A DNA stretch of 64,000 bases from Asterella californica (taxonomy: Eukaryota > Streptophyta > Marchantiopsida > Marchantiales > Aytoniaceae), in assembly GCA_036924285.1 (NCBI GenBank), contig JAYKYS010000018.1:1984001-2048000 (forward strand). Reading direction: 5' to 3'. The translations under genes and the position numbers were made by a program. Of this stretch, positions 46,318 through 57,574 are shown one piece after another. The notes under the pieces were generated by a model that was not told the DNA's origin, did not search any database, and was given only the letters and a program-made list of their open reading frames with translations. Numbering within the stretch: position 1 is the first letter of the stretch; each line of letters opens with the position of its first letter.

Positions 46318-47410
46318 TTACATGTTATCGAGCTTCTCGATAATTTCTTTGATTTCCTCGAATGACTTTCCTGCTTTATGCAATTCGACAAACAAAGAAG
46401 TATGCCTTTTCCTACTCTGTTCCTTCTCGTGACTTTCTCTCAATCTCTTTTTCTCTTCCAAAGAGGCCATCCTGTATTCAACGAACACTTTCCTATACTG
46501 TGGTTGGCTTCTCTCTTATACTCTCTTCGTACAAATTCAACACTCCTCCTTTTATATTCACCCTGCCGTTGCTGACTCCAGATCTCTAATTTTTAGACAT
46601 TTCCTGCACAGACTCTGGAATTGCTCCTCCGCTCATCTTTTCTTCTCTATCCGGGCTCCTCTCGTCTTGTCCACCGCCTCTTTCTTCATTAATCGTTCTC
46701 TCCTCATCCATTGGACTCATTTCATTTTCATCGCAGTGAGAAATATCTATATCTCCATCGTCGTCTTCAGGCCGCAATGTACTATCCGATCGAGGAAGAG
46801 TACTCTCTGCGTGAAATTGAGGAAGAGTACTCTCCGCTTGAAACTGAGAATCATACCCCATAAATTCTTCTTCTGAAGGAATTCCAAATGCAAGGATAGC
46901 AGGAGGATCAATGTTAGCAAAAACAACATTCATGCGATAAAAGTGAGGACACTTTCCATTCAACTTCTCTTCTAAAGTAAGTCCTTACAACATTTCATCT
47001 TCTGTCAATCCTCCTCTAGTACTATCTTGAATCTCTTTCGCCTTATTGTACATGTCAACATATCTATCAAATTTCTTTTTCAATTCTACACCAATCACAA
47101 CAGGAAATTCGTTCTTCCCAGAAAGTTGTACAGCCATGATGCCAAATGCAGTGGCTTTGCTCAAGCACTTTCCCGCACCAACTTTCGTTTTTCGACCAGC
47201 TCCGTGCAGTGAAGCAAAATTTTCCTCATCCTCGATATAAGCGACAATCTTCTCATAATCGTCTAGATTCAAACGGATTCGTGATTTCTTCAGCACCTCT
47301 GAACTTTCCGGAGCCATCGCACTGCGAAGAGAATCTACTTCAATATCAAAATCACCTATACTGGTCACTTCGTCACCTATACTGGTCATCGTGTTGCTTC
47401 CGTTGTTCAA
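46318..47410 (-). pseudogene. Myb/SANT-like transposon-type gene, broken by a stop
   Basis: The first frame (47410-46985, 141 residues) holds a SANT/trihelix-like domain: LNLDDYEKIVAYIEDEENFA, then GAGRKTKVG and KKKFDRYVDMYNKAKEIQDS, ending GLTEDEML. Such domains bind DNA in transposon accessory proteins and trihelix factors. A single TAA follows, after which the same frame continues (GLTLEEKLNGKCPHFYRM) to 46586, with an acidic, duplicated AESTLP(Q/R) region. A further minus exon candidate, 46497-46318, is coiled coil (MASLEEKKRLRESHEKEQSR to KLDNM and stop), as is usual at the C-terminus of these genes, but lies in another frame. The in-frame TAA suggests a recent pseudogene, unless an unusual splice removes it. 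Confidence 0.6.
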
Positions 47411-47879
47411 AAGAAAGCTTGTTCACTCGAAGATCGATCTACCACTCGCTCCACTACTTCCGGAGCGATTGAATGCGCACTTGTGTTTACATATCTCTCA
47501 TCATATGAAGAGGACACATTTAAGCACAATGTACTTTAGAAATAACACGGGTAAGTTTGAAACGCCCCCTCTTATAGCAGCGGCTAATGGATGTAGTTCT
47601 CCCACAAAATTAGCCGCGGTTAAACCTAGTCAATGCCCGTCGTCGAGTTACGAAAAATATTCCACCGCCCGTTAGCGAATAATTCCCCCGAACTTTGACA
47701 CCCCCTAATATATTTTGACGGGGTATGACGTTCCACCGTTTCTATGATGAATTCTTCTATTTCCGTGGTTCAGGAAGGCTGTTTCCATGCGCCGAGATGC
47801 ACAAAGGACTCACTTGTGGGCATGGTGAGTACATTCTGAATAAGATTTGATCCCCTCAGTTTTCCTTCTCCTGTCAGCT

Positions 47880-48480
47880 GCCGCTATTCGAGGTAGTGCT
47901 GTATTGTGACTTATTATTATGGAAACGTTTTAATTATGAATGGTACGGTAAGCATCTCGGATTTGACGACTCCTACTTCAGCCGAAGAGAGTTTTCTTTC
48001 ACACTCAATCATTTACCTTCGGGACTTGTCATTCTTGAATGCCTCTGCAATGGAGGCTGCTATCCGAGAAGAATGTCCCCATAAGATTGATATGGGAGCT
48101 GTATACAGTGTTGACATATGTTTAGTAGTATCCTTTCTGTTAACGTCAAGATGAGGTGTCACGAAAGCTCAGGCACTGGTATCGCTGCACGAGCATTACT
48201 GGTATGCACGTTCTACACAGCAGATATGCCGGTAACTTTTAAGGCAGATATGCCGGTAACTTTTAAGACTAGTTGTACGTTTTGTCTTTTGTAAGAAAGA
48301 CACTGTTGTTTCAGCAACACTATTCCCATACTTGCCGCATTGTGTGCTGATCTGTGTCACAACCGTCCAATCGAACTGCCTACTCCTAAAGTGTTGGTGG
48401 GAAAGGTCTTCTATGAAAGAGAATTGGTATTTGATGTGGAATGTGTTAGATTCCCACTTATGTTCTAACCTCTGCCTTCT
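47880..48480 (+). pseudogene. PRIM1: DNA primase small subunit fragment
   Basis: Frame-broken but clear match to the catalytic small subunit of eukaryotic DNA primase, which makes RNA primers for DNA polymerase alpha. 47946-48008 reads GKHLGFDDSYFSRREFSFTL in one frame. After a shift near 48009 the next frame reads IYLRDLSF, then MEAAIREECPHKIDMGAVYSVD to 48113, in the order of plant primases (GKHPGxDxSYFxRREFSFTL and KIDxGxVYSVD). About 300 bp on, at 48408-48446, FYERELVFDVE matches the block preceding the catalytic DxD, but the Asp-Asp region is replaced by unrelated residues and a stop. Intron-like spacing suggests a duplicated gene piece, not a processed copy. No further part of the gene was found; the functional gene must be elsewhere. 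Confidence 0.75.
48220..48267. repeat. Perfect 24-bp tandem duplication
   Basis: gcagatatgccggtaacttttaag (given as first 20 bases gcagatatgccggtaacttt plus taag) occurs at 48220-48243 and again at 48244-48267, inside the intron-like gap of the primase fragment. Confidence 0.9.
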
Positions 48481-50929
48481 TCATGGTTGACAATCTGGTG
48501 TTGTAAATGTTGGCTCGATTATTCCCGGATGCATCAGGTTTGCTTCTCCAGACGATGTATTTTGTGTTTCTGTATGTTTATATTTATCATAATCTAGTTA
48601 ACTCGCCCTTCATGCTCTCTGTTTTCCGGCTTATCGCTCTATATTAGAGTTATAGCTGCTTTCTCGCTCAAATCGTTAGCCTCGCAATTTGTACTTGTCT
48701 TCTTTCCTATCTGGCGGTACCATCTTGGAAATGTGCTTTCCCTACACATTTCCCCTTTGTCTCGCTCCTTCTTCAAGGCCCTAATGATATTTTCATTAAG
48801 TTTGCCTATGGATTTCAGCACGTCGGGTGCACGTTTGTTCTTGTCTTTATTTTCAAATGTATCAAACATGTCATGTGGCTGTTCCGATTTGGGAACCTGT
48901 TTACCAGATACGTTCTTACGACAAGGCTAAGAGTAGGTGGGGATTCTGATATATGTCACTGGCCGATGGTTTCGGGTTTCAGTACATACTGTGGATTTAC
49001 AGTGGCCGTCTTGGTGTTCACTGCTGGGTTTGTGAGGCAAACGTTCGTTATGAGGCAAACATAAACCTCCTCCGTTAGGATGTCACGTTATCAGGACGTC
49101 ACAAATGCCTCTGGTCAATACGATATGCAATACGATACCAACCTCTGGTGCATATGCTTGCAGTCCACAAGTAAATGTTCTTTTACGTATACTGTATGGA
49201 TTAACCTTTTGTGACTAGTATAGTACCTACCTCGAGTTGAGGTTCAGTGGTGGAGTAGTCGCTTCTTGGATACTTTCTGGTTTGTATGCCCATTGGTTCC
49301 AACATCTGTAAGGCATTTAATCCTCTGAAAGTCCCAACTCATCGCAGGTCAATGATTCAGCTTCTGAACCCGTGCACCCGTTCAAATAGAATAACATGTA
49401 AAATATAGTCTCCAGAAAGCATCAAGCTGTAACATTGAAGTAGTATCAACTTGCAACAATCTTCTTGGTTCGTCTGGATCTAATCTCACCACTTGGTTCC
49501 TTGACGCCTGAAAGATTTTCACCTGAAGAGTATAGAAGTTGTTGTCTCTCACTAGTTTCTCTTTCTCCACCGAGTTCTCCGGAAACTGCTTAACCCGTGT
49601 ACCGTTATATATTCTGGATGCGAAGGACTGATAAGCTGCCAATGCTAAAATCATCGAGCACCAGCAGTCCACAGTTGCTGGTGCTGCAGTGTAAAGTTAA
49701 TAGACGAGTTCAATCGGGACTAGAGTTCACCGGATCCGTGATCAGATGGATGGTAACGCAGTTCTGTTCTCGTCGGCAACATTCGATCCAGTCGTCAGTA
49801 CATGATCTCGCATGCCCTGAGTAGATACAATACGCGATAATGGGCCTTCGAAAGCGCTTGTGACATGCTACATATGACAAACCGATGACAATTTTTGCCA
49901 GACATAAAGGACGTTTCTCGCAATTTCGTTAGTGTCCCACATCTTCCATCGTAGATCCTCTAACGCCAACAAGTAAGGCAATATGTTCATTACTGTTCAG
50001 ATGTTCCCTTCAATGTGTTCTCTGCTATCTAGCATGGCTACCATTCCTTCTGGTTCAACCCTCATCACGTTCCTCGTCATGTAGACTGAATTGGAGACCA
50101 ATAATCTAGCAAAGTACAGGAGATAGCGTCTAGACGCTCATTGAATGATGAGGCGGATCCTGCCGCGGTAGTGTACAAGCAACAGAGAGAGATAACTAAA
50201 TTGCCACCGATTCGGGGGACCTCTCTCAATCGCAGGGACAACAAGCGTTGCAATCAGACTGAGGGATAGCACCGTCATATATGAAGTCAGTTTCTGATGG
50301 GTCACGCTCAAGAGTGGTGCTAGAACTGCAGGGTTGAATGGGTGAAAATTGTAGAAAGTTGTCGTTCTGGCACGCCCTAGAGTTGCTATTTCATCTCCGT
50401 CTAACGGGTTTGTAATCGCCCGGTGGAGTGTTCATGATGTAAGTACATCACACGAAAGGAGAGCGGAAAGTAGAGGGTCTCAAACCGAGTCAAACGGTTG
50501 TCTCGTAATCGGGTACGGCGGGTCTTGTAAATCTTTGTACATACTGCCGGCCCACGGGAAAGCCGCGATTACCCTGTAAATTAAATTCTTTTGTGGTTTT
50601 GATTGGAAGTCTCCTAAGAATGGCTTTCAGACTATTTTGTGTCAAACTGTGTTAATAATAACCATGCTCGACCGATTTTAGGAACTTTTATGTTTTTAAT
50701 GTTATCGGAAAAGTGTAAATATTAGATAATCTAAGTTATGATAAAATTTAAATCTATTTTTAAATGTTACATAATGGTTATATCTATCGTCAAGAGAATA
50801 TGCATGCTGGATTAACTTCGAGAACTTTTGTTCTTAATGATATCAGGAATATATATAAGTATTAATAAAAAATATATATTAAATAGATATAAAAAATTAA
50901 ATATTTTATAAATATTATTTATTACCTAT
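48481..50929. other. No recognised gene
   Basis: Frames on both strands up to about 95 codons without recognisable domains. A box-A-like ggttcagtggtggagtagtc lies near 49240 but lacks a convincing box B. The last 350 bases become strongly AT-rich. Confidence 0.4.
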
Positions 50930-51260
50930 GCTTGGAAACACGGGAAAAGTAGGAGATAACCCATAAGTCTTTTTCTGAATGTTGCACTTCAGAAGGTACA
51001 AGTACGGGAGTCTACACTCGTTAATACATTAATATACTCTTGTGTTAATTTAATATCTAACCCTTCCCTTGTATATTTACGATGGAAGAGGTGAGTATGC
51101 AGGTGAACATGCGGAAATAACCCATAAGTTGAACGCAGGGAAGAGTAGTTTCGAGAATACAAGTGCTGCAGCTTATCCTAATTGATACATTATTTATCAT
51201 CTAACCTTCTTGATGAAAAAGTTAGATAATAAATTAAACTTGTGTGTTAATTATACTATA
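50930..51260. repeat. AT-rich direct repeats, period about 160 bp
   Basis: Two units share aataacccataagt (50956 as gataacccataagt, and again at about 51116), then a gagtctacactcg/gctgcagcttatcc block after aatacaagt or ggtacaagt, then a ttaatttaatatctaac / ttatttatcatctaacc block. The second ends with an inverted repeat (ttatttatcatctaac with gttagataataaatta). Related sequences occur near 19.2 kb and 51.9 kb. Confidence 0.6.
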
Positions 51261-51879
51261 TTGAACGGAAGGGTCACACCCTCTTTAGGGTGTCAGTAAA
51301 CACATAAGGACTCGTTAGTACCTTCCGAGCGAACAAGGGCCTGACTGTTATGGATACAAATATTATCAGATGTCAGTTTTGGTTGGGAAATGGAATGTAT
51401 TCAGATCTGCAGATACTAGCTTGAAATTTCATCCTTGTTTCGCTATCAACTTGTTAGTTCATAGAATACTCTAGTAGAGAAATTCGTTAATTATCCCAAA
51501 ACATATCAGCCCTCTTCTTTTATTTCATAATAACGATTAGTCTCTCTATCAAAGAGAATTCAAGAAATATTTATCATTTAGTAAAACCTCCATGAATCTC
51601 TAGAATGGTGCGTATGAGGAAGATACAAACTTTTGAATCCTAGTTCCATCTTGCAAATGGTGCATCAAGTCTCAGCCATCTACTTCCTGTACGAGTCTCT
51701 CTTCTCTTCACTTGATCTCCTTGACCCACTAGTGTTCATTAATTAAAGTTGCACACAAACATGACATCGTCTGAGAGGAACTCTGGACAGTTATCCAGAA
51801 ATTATTTTGTTTATCTTCATACCGAGAACATGAGAAATTGTTTATCAATATCGGAGACAAACAGAAAGCGTTTACAGTT

Positions 51880-52025
51880 TTTCTCCGCAAAAGAAAGTGG
51901 GCACACTTGATGGGGGAGTCAACTGTATATGGTTTAATTTATTACTTAATTTTTTGTTATTTAATTTATTATCTAACCCTTATGGACGAAAGGTTAAGTA
52001 ATAAATTAATCTGTTGATTAATTAC
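51880..52025. repeat. AT-rich inverted repeat of the same family
   Basis: taatttattatctaaccctt and aaaggttaagtaataaatta flank a short tggacg core near 51963-52008, forming an imperfect hairpin of about 20 bp per arm. The same core design appears at 51185-51235 and, more weakly, at 747-800. This may be a short non-autonomous element family. Confidence 0.6.
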
Positions 52026-55000
52026 ATTCTTTTCCTCATCACAAATGGCTGCACTTTTAGTCTTTGAAGCGTGTGAGTTTATTTTTCTCTTGTGGGTTAT
52101 GTCGAGATCCTCATTAATATATGTCTGGTTAATATATAATATTTAGAGATAATTTTAATCTTTGATCAATTTAGTATAGTATTTCACTTAAACCCCCGAT
52201 ATGCACATAAGTATTCTGGTAACCTCGAGCACCTCTTTTCATTTGTCTGCTTCAAAGAACTCAGAAATTTTATCATTATGTAAGAAATGATTTTGATGAT
52301 TACCTTTTCATCAGAGGATGGAATCTGTAAAATAAAGAATTAAATTAAAGCTCTTCGCTAGCTTTACAAGTTATAATTTATCTCAAAATAAACTATTTAG
52401 TATCAACAGAAAAATATTAAAATATAAATTTCAAGATTTCTTGGAACAGAAGAGAATCTTATAATCAAGCTCAAAGTACACTGGAAGGAAAAAAAAATAT
52501 TCCTTTTCATGCTTTTATATCCATACTGGGGGTTAACACTTAATCTCTTTCCCTAGGCTAGCAAGGCATAAGTTCTCCGAAGTTCATGTTGCATGCATAT
52601 TTTGGTTTTTACAAACCTTTCGCATGCTTATTCACCAAAGTTGCAGTTAAGATGGTTATGTTTATAATGTAAAATATGGAGCATAAACCTTCCATGAGGA
52701 AGGGTTAACTATTATTTTCTAGTTAATGACGTAAATGACTGTACTCCGGACTATATTTTGCACCTACATGCAAGTAAAGGAATGTATTCAGTTTAATTTT
52801 ACGGGTTTTCACTGACACGATACAGTTAATTCTTGCTCCATTTCCTTATTTCGACGTCTCCACGAATCTGCGTCCCGATGCGTGCTGTCCTCGTTAATGT
52901 GGTAGTTATTATGCTGATCAGAAAACAACTAACTCAATGTCCATACATCATTCACAGAAAAGAAGTAAGTTGGTGTCCATACATCATTCGGACGGGAATT
53001 CGAATTTTTTCTTTTTTTTCAGAGAAGCTTTATAGACAGAAGATTTGCTTTACATTGAGCTCATTTCACACATATGTAGGAAATAGTATACAACTCGGTG
53101 GAGAGTACGCAGAAAGAAAAACTGTACATTAGTACAGTAGTACACTTTACACACTGGAAATTTCTCCCGTTAAAGCTTGTAGGCTATGTATAGTACAATA
53201 CTAGGCAGAGGTTTTCTGCAATAGCTTCAAGGTGCATTGCAGTATGATGGAGAGCATGCAAAAAACAAAAGTGTATATTGGTATGGAAATACCTCATGCA
53301 AAACATGGTAGGCTCTGTACACTACAGTAGCACGTAGAATATATAATCTACACTGTGGACATTTTTTGAAAAGGTTGGAAATAGTGTAGAGTTGACGATG
53401 GTTTCATTCCTCAGATGCTTTTCATCCGTAGAGAATGGTACAGTTGTTAAAATCTGGAAATATTCCAAGTAAAATGCCGAAAGCAGAGGTTGACAGTAAG
53501 ACCTCTTATCTTTTTTGGCTCTGTCCGCTCCAAGACTCCGACCAAGGGCACTGCAAAGCGATAGGTAAGAAGGTTGTGTCTGCTCAAACTGTGACCGATG
53601 GTGCTCAGTCGAGGAGCGGGGTGTCTGTTCATTTGTTTCGTTGTCCTTCACTGCATCCACTGTGAAGTATCTGCCACGGTGTTGTTGCTGGGAAAAAAAT
53701 ATTTCATCAATATCCTTTATGACAACTGTTTCAAGATGCACAATGACTTTCTAGAGAGCATCGCTACGCGCTCGTTGGATTTTGAGTCCATCAACCGTTT
53801 GCACGATGGTGGTACTTGCCAGATTTTATCATCATTCTGAGACACGTTCTCAACGTTGTTCTCAGAGGATGTCTGATACGATATTTGTTGTACTGCAACG
53901 CTCTCTGCAAAATGTTATTGAAGTTTAATTCAACTCGATTTTATGTATCTGCTGCACCTAACAACGTGAAAAGCTCATCGCTGTCTGTCAACATGGAATT
54001 CAAAAATATTCTTCATACAGCAAATATGATGCGCCTCAAACTTATCCTTCATACAATATCCTACCATCTCGATAAACGTGTGAAGACTTTTGTTGTTCAG
54101 TCTCTTGACAGAAACGTCCGCTCTCAAAGGTCTATCAAGACCTTTCCAAACCAAAACATAAATGATGCGTAGAAATTAAGGCTAGTAGTTTGCAAAGACA
54201 ACACTCTCTGTACATGTAAATATAGTAATGTCCCTCTCTTCTCGACTGAAAGAAAGCCGCTATCGCACTGCTTATGAAGAAAATTGGAAAAAATGGACCA
54301 GAAAGCCATATCTAAGTCACCTCCTGTCTGGTCGATAGTTAACCGTACTTCATGCACTTTTCTCAAAGCTTTGCGAGGGTTGCTGACTGATGGAGGGTTC
54401 GCGTGGTAAGCGCGAGCTGCGTCTCATGAACACTGGACTGGGAAGGTATACAGCAATCTAAGGCATCATATGAGAAAAATATATGCTTACACCTGAGTCG
54501 AAATAAGGTAAGGTTTAGATCATCACAAACGCAGTGAACACAACGAAGACGGTAAACAACATGAACAACAAGTTTAAGCAGGTGAGGATCTCACGTACAC
54601 TCTAAATATTTAGGATAATAAAATAACATTGAATGAGGATCACGAAAGATCAACTAGTGATCTTGTGATTGGATGAAAAGGTCCGGTCAAGCCATAGCAG
54701 CAAAAGGGTTAGTAGTAAAAATGCGAGAGATGAGTACGTAATCCAATGCTGGGAGTAAAATTTCGGGAGGTTCCAGACAATGCTGCAAATCTATGTAATA
54801 TAATCTCTTTCTCGTTACAGTTGTACGTCATCAAAAGAAAGACAACGCGAAGTGATAAGAGGAAACGGCGGCAAAGTAAGTGATAGGTGCAATCTGTCTA
54901 AGAGGTAGGAATGTTGCGCTTCAACATGGAAGCATTGTGCCGAGATATCGTCTAAGTTGAGGGTGGACTGTACGTCGTCGATTGTGAGAGGAGTGGCAAG

Positions 55001-56640
55001 AATTGAAACCAAGAGATGATCATCATCGGCACACGAAGACTGCGACATCAAGACAAAGTTACGTTCTAATCGGAAGTGACAAATAACGTAGAGGAGTAGG
55101 AGAGGAGACGCTTAACTTTTTGTAGATGTCTCTTCCAGTCGAAGCAGAGAAGGCGATCCACCATTAGCTGTAGAAGCTGGAATATTTGTGTGAAAATATT
55201 CGTTGCAAATAAGAATTGACGACGAAATGTATGGGACTTCGCTAAGTCCCATACTCTCAGCCATAATCATCTCAGCTGTGGTGGCACGGAACACGGCACA
55301 GAACGCAGAAGGGCGGCGGTATGGCGTTCACAGCAATCATCGTCGAGCGGAAGTCTCGCACTGCACGAATCGAATACATCGCAGCCCAGCAGGCAGCGAA
55401 GACGAGCAAAAGAAGAAGACTTCCTGGCATGCACACTAGTGAGCAAGCAACCCCATGCCAGCGATCAAAGAAGTCTAGCTAAAGAAGAAAATTCCGACTC
55501 CGCATACAGCGAAAAAGAACAAAAAAATGACGATAACAATATGATAGAAGAGTTAAAGAAAACTTCAGAAACATCAACTTACCCACATGATAAGACATTT
55601 GAAGCTGTAGACTGTCGAAGGAGTTAAGAAAGACTACTTTTCCTGTTATTTGGTAGTGTAGTAATATAAGCCACTGGAGCTTGTAGAATTATCACGCCTA
55701 TAGTACTGAGTTCTAATTACAATCAAGTCATTTTATTTTTATTCACTCAGAACGGATAGTAGAGGAAGTGGCAGATGAGATAGCCGCAAGAAAGAGGTGT
55801 ACCGAACAAGTTGAATTTACCCGTTTTGTGTGGGAGTGCATGACTCTTCCTATCACATAGTGATTTGAGATATGCTGTTCTGTTATGTCATATTTTAGAT
55901 CATCCAAAACTCCGGAGGTAGATGATTTTAAAATAAACATATGCTAAAAGACAAAATTAAATTCCACGTGGAAAAACAAACAAAGCTGAAACCTCTACTT
56001 TGAACCCCGTACTATCTGCGTTCCAAGCGAACATTATTTTATTCACTTCCAGGAGCGATAAATTTTTTTCTGTCGACATCTATTCGCGCGCGGTATAACA
56101 TATCACTAAGAGGACTCTGGCTACTCGAGCGGGAGTAGTCAGAGCTGGAGAAGACGGAAGGAGCTTTCATGTCAAGAGATGGGCAGAGCAGAAGGCTCTC
56201 CCTGCTTCTCCTTTGACGCCATTTGGGAAGAAAGAGGAAGAGCCAGTAGACCACGGGTGGGGCCAATAGGAGATTGTATGGATGGCGGATGGATAGGCTT
56301 GTGTGATCGAGTGTGGCCGGGTCGGGGCTGAGGCACAGATTTGGGTGGTAGGAAAAGAGATGAGAAAGGAGCGTCTCACCTCGCCGATTGAGAGGTGGAA
56401 AGTGAGCGAGAGTAGGGGCCCGAGACAGACAACGGGAGACCTTCACTAACTCTTCAGTCACATGCACCTCCGTTTCAAATTGCACTCTGCTCGACCTGCC
56501 GAAGCCAATCCCGAATATTATCAGGTATTCAATGACAACGCAGTTTTCTATCGGTCGCTTGTTTTCTCGCTTCTCGCTCTGCACGACATTTCCCCCTTTG
56601 CTCGATCGTCCGTTGTGGTTGTCCTAGGGTCGTATTGCGC
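52026..56640. other. Gene-poor DNA with degenerate repeats and a hairpin
   Basis: No gene is recognised. A repeated tgtccatacatcattc occurs twice between 52935 and 52995. A degenerate tandem repeat of about 130-150 bp spans 53100-53340 (gagagtacgcagaaa/gagagcatgcaaaaa and gtaggct blocks). A perfect 11-bp hairpin is at 55229-55254. The GC-richer 56040-56640 part is probably the atpG promoter and leader. Confidence 0.45.
55229..55254. repeat. Perfect 11-bp hairpin
   Basis: gtatgggactt (55229-55239), loop cgct, aagtcccatac (55244-55254): exact reverse complements with a four-base loop. Confidence 0.85.
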
Positions 56641-56815
56641 AGTGGTGAGGTAAATTCTTTTAAGCGGAGTGGATGTATCGCAGTCGTTTGAAAGTTGAGA
56701 AGGAGGGAGTCTGTTAAGTGAGTCATTGACTGGTTGATCGATCCACTGACGAGTCCCGTTGATCTTTTTCTCTGTAGATTGCCGCTTCGGGAAGAAGTGA
56801 CAGCGCCTACACGAG

Positions 56816-57574
56816 ATGGCATCCATGGTAGCGGCCACTGGAGTGGCTGCCCGTCTCTCTGCACCAGTCGCTGCTGCCTCACCAGTTCAGGCGACATCAT
56901 GCTCGTCTAGGACTTCTTTCATGACTGGAAGGAGGATAGCGGCGGTAGCGGGACTTCCTTGCGTAGAAAGAGTCGCTCGCTTGACCGTGGAAGCCAAACA
57001 GGGAAATGCCTCAGTGTCCTCCCTGGAACAGTCTGTCAGTCAGGCTTTCAACACTCTCAGCAAAAGCAGTGTTGCCAGGAATGTGGTACTTGTAGCCACC
57101 AATGTGCTCCTTGCTCTGCCTGCTCTCGCCGGTGAAGAGAAGGGAAAGATTTTTGACTTCAACCTCACCCTTCCGATCATCGCCATTGAGTTTCTTACTC
57201 TCATGGTTGCCCTTGACAACATCTGGTTTAAACCCGTTGCAGCAGTAATGGACAAGAGAGACGAGGAGATCAGAAATAAGTTGTTGGGCGTGAGGGACAA
57301 TTCTGGTGAGATTAAGAAACTACAGGAGGAAGCCGAAGCCATCATTAAGGCAGCAAGAGCTGAGACCACTGGTGCATTGAACAACACCAAGAAGGAGACA
57401 GCCGCAGCCCTAGAGGTTAAGCTACAGGAGTCGAAGGCCAGAATCGAAGCGGAACTGGCGGAAGCTCTTGCGAATTTGGATGAACAGAAGGAAGAGACTA
57501 TGAAGGGACTCGACAAGCAGGTGCAGGCTCTGAGCGATGACATTATCCGCAAGGTCATCCCGTTCAACGTATAA
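56816..57574 (+). CDS. atpG: Chloroplast ATP synthase subunit b' (CF0 subunit II)
   Basis: Nuclear gene for a peripheral-stalk subunit of the thylakoid ATP synthase, which holds CF1 against rotation. 252 residues in one exon. Residues 1 to about 60 are a Ser/Ala/Arg-rich, acid-poor stroma-targeting peptide. Residues 89-105 (NVVLVATNVLLALPALA) are a hydrophobic thylakoid-transfer segment ending in ALA, the likely second cleavage site. The mature protein starts GEEKGKIFDF, has the single membrane helix (about 117-137) and the conserved FKPVAAVMDKRDEEIR, then a long charged helix to the C-terminus, as expected for b/b' subunits. The ATG at 56816 is the first in frame with the leader. An intron in the 5' leader (donor gtaaattc at about 56651, acceptor ctgtag at about 56778) is possible. 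The antisense frame over it is a shadow. Confidence 0.95.
   Translation: MASMVAATGVAARLSAPVAAASPVQATSCSSRTSFMTGRRIAAVAGLPCVERVARLTVEAKQGNASVSSLEQSVSQAFNTLSKSSVARNVVLVATNVLLALPALAGEEKGKIFDFNLTLPIIAIEFLTLMVALDNIWFKPVAAVMDKRDEEIRNKLLGVRDNSGEIKKLQEEAEAIIKAARAETTGALNNTKKETAAALEVKLQESKARIEAELAEALANLDEQKEETMKGLDKQVQALSDDIIRKVIPFNV

Noticed and set aside
49235..49320. Box-A-like ggttcagtggtggagtagtc, a possible tRNA-related element
   Set aside because: The downstream ggttccaac is a poor box B, and no tRNA fold could be drawn.
56039..56584. 181-codon minus-strand frame upstream of atpG
   Set aside because: No domain; it lies in the GC-richer atpG promoter and leader, where long chance frames are common.
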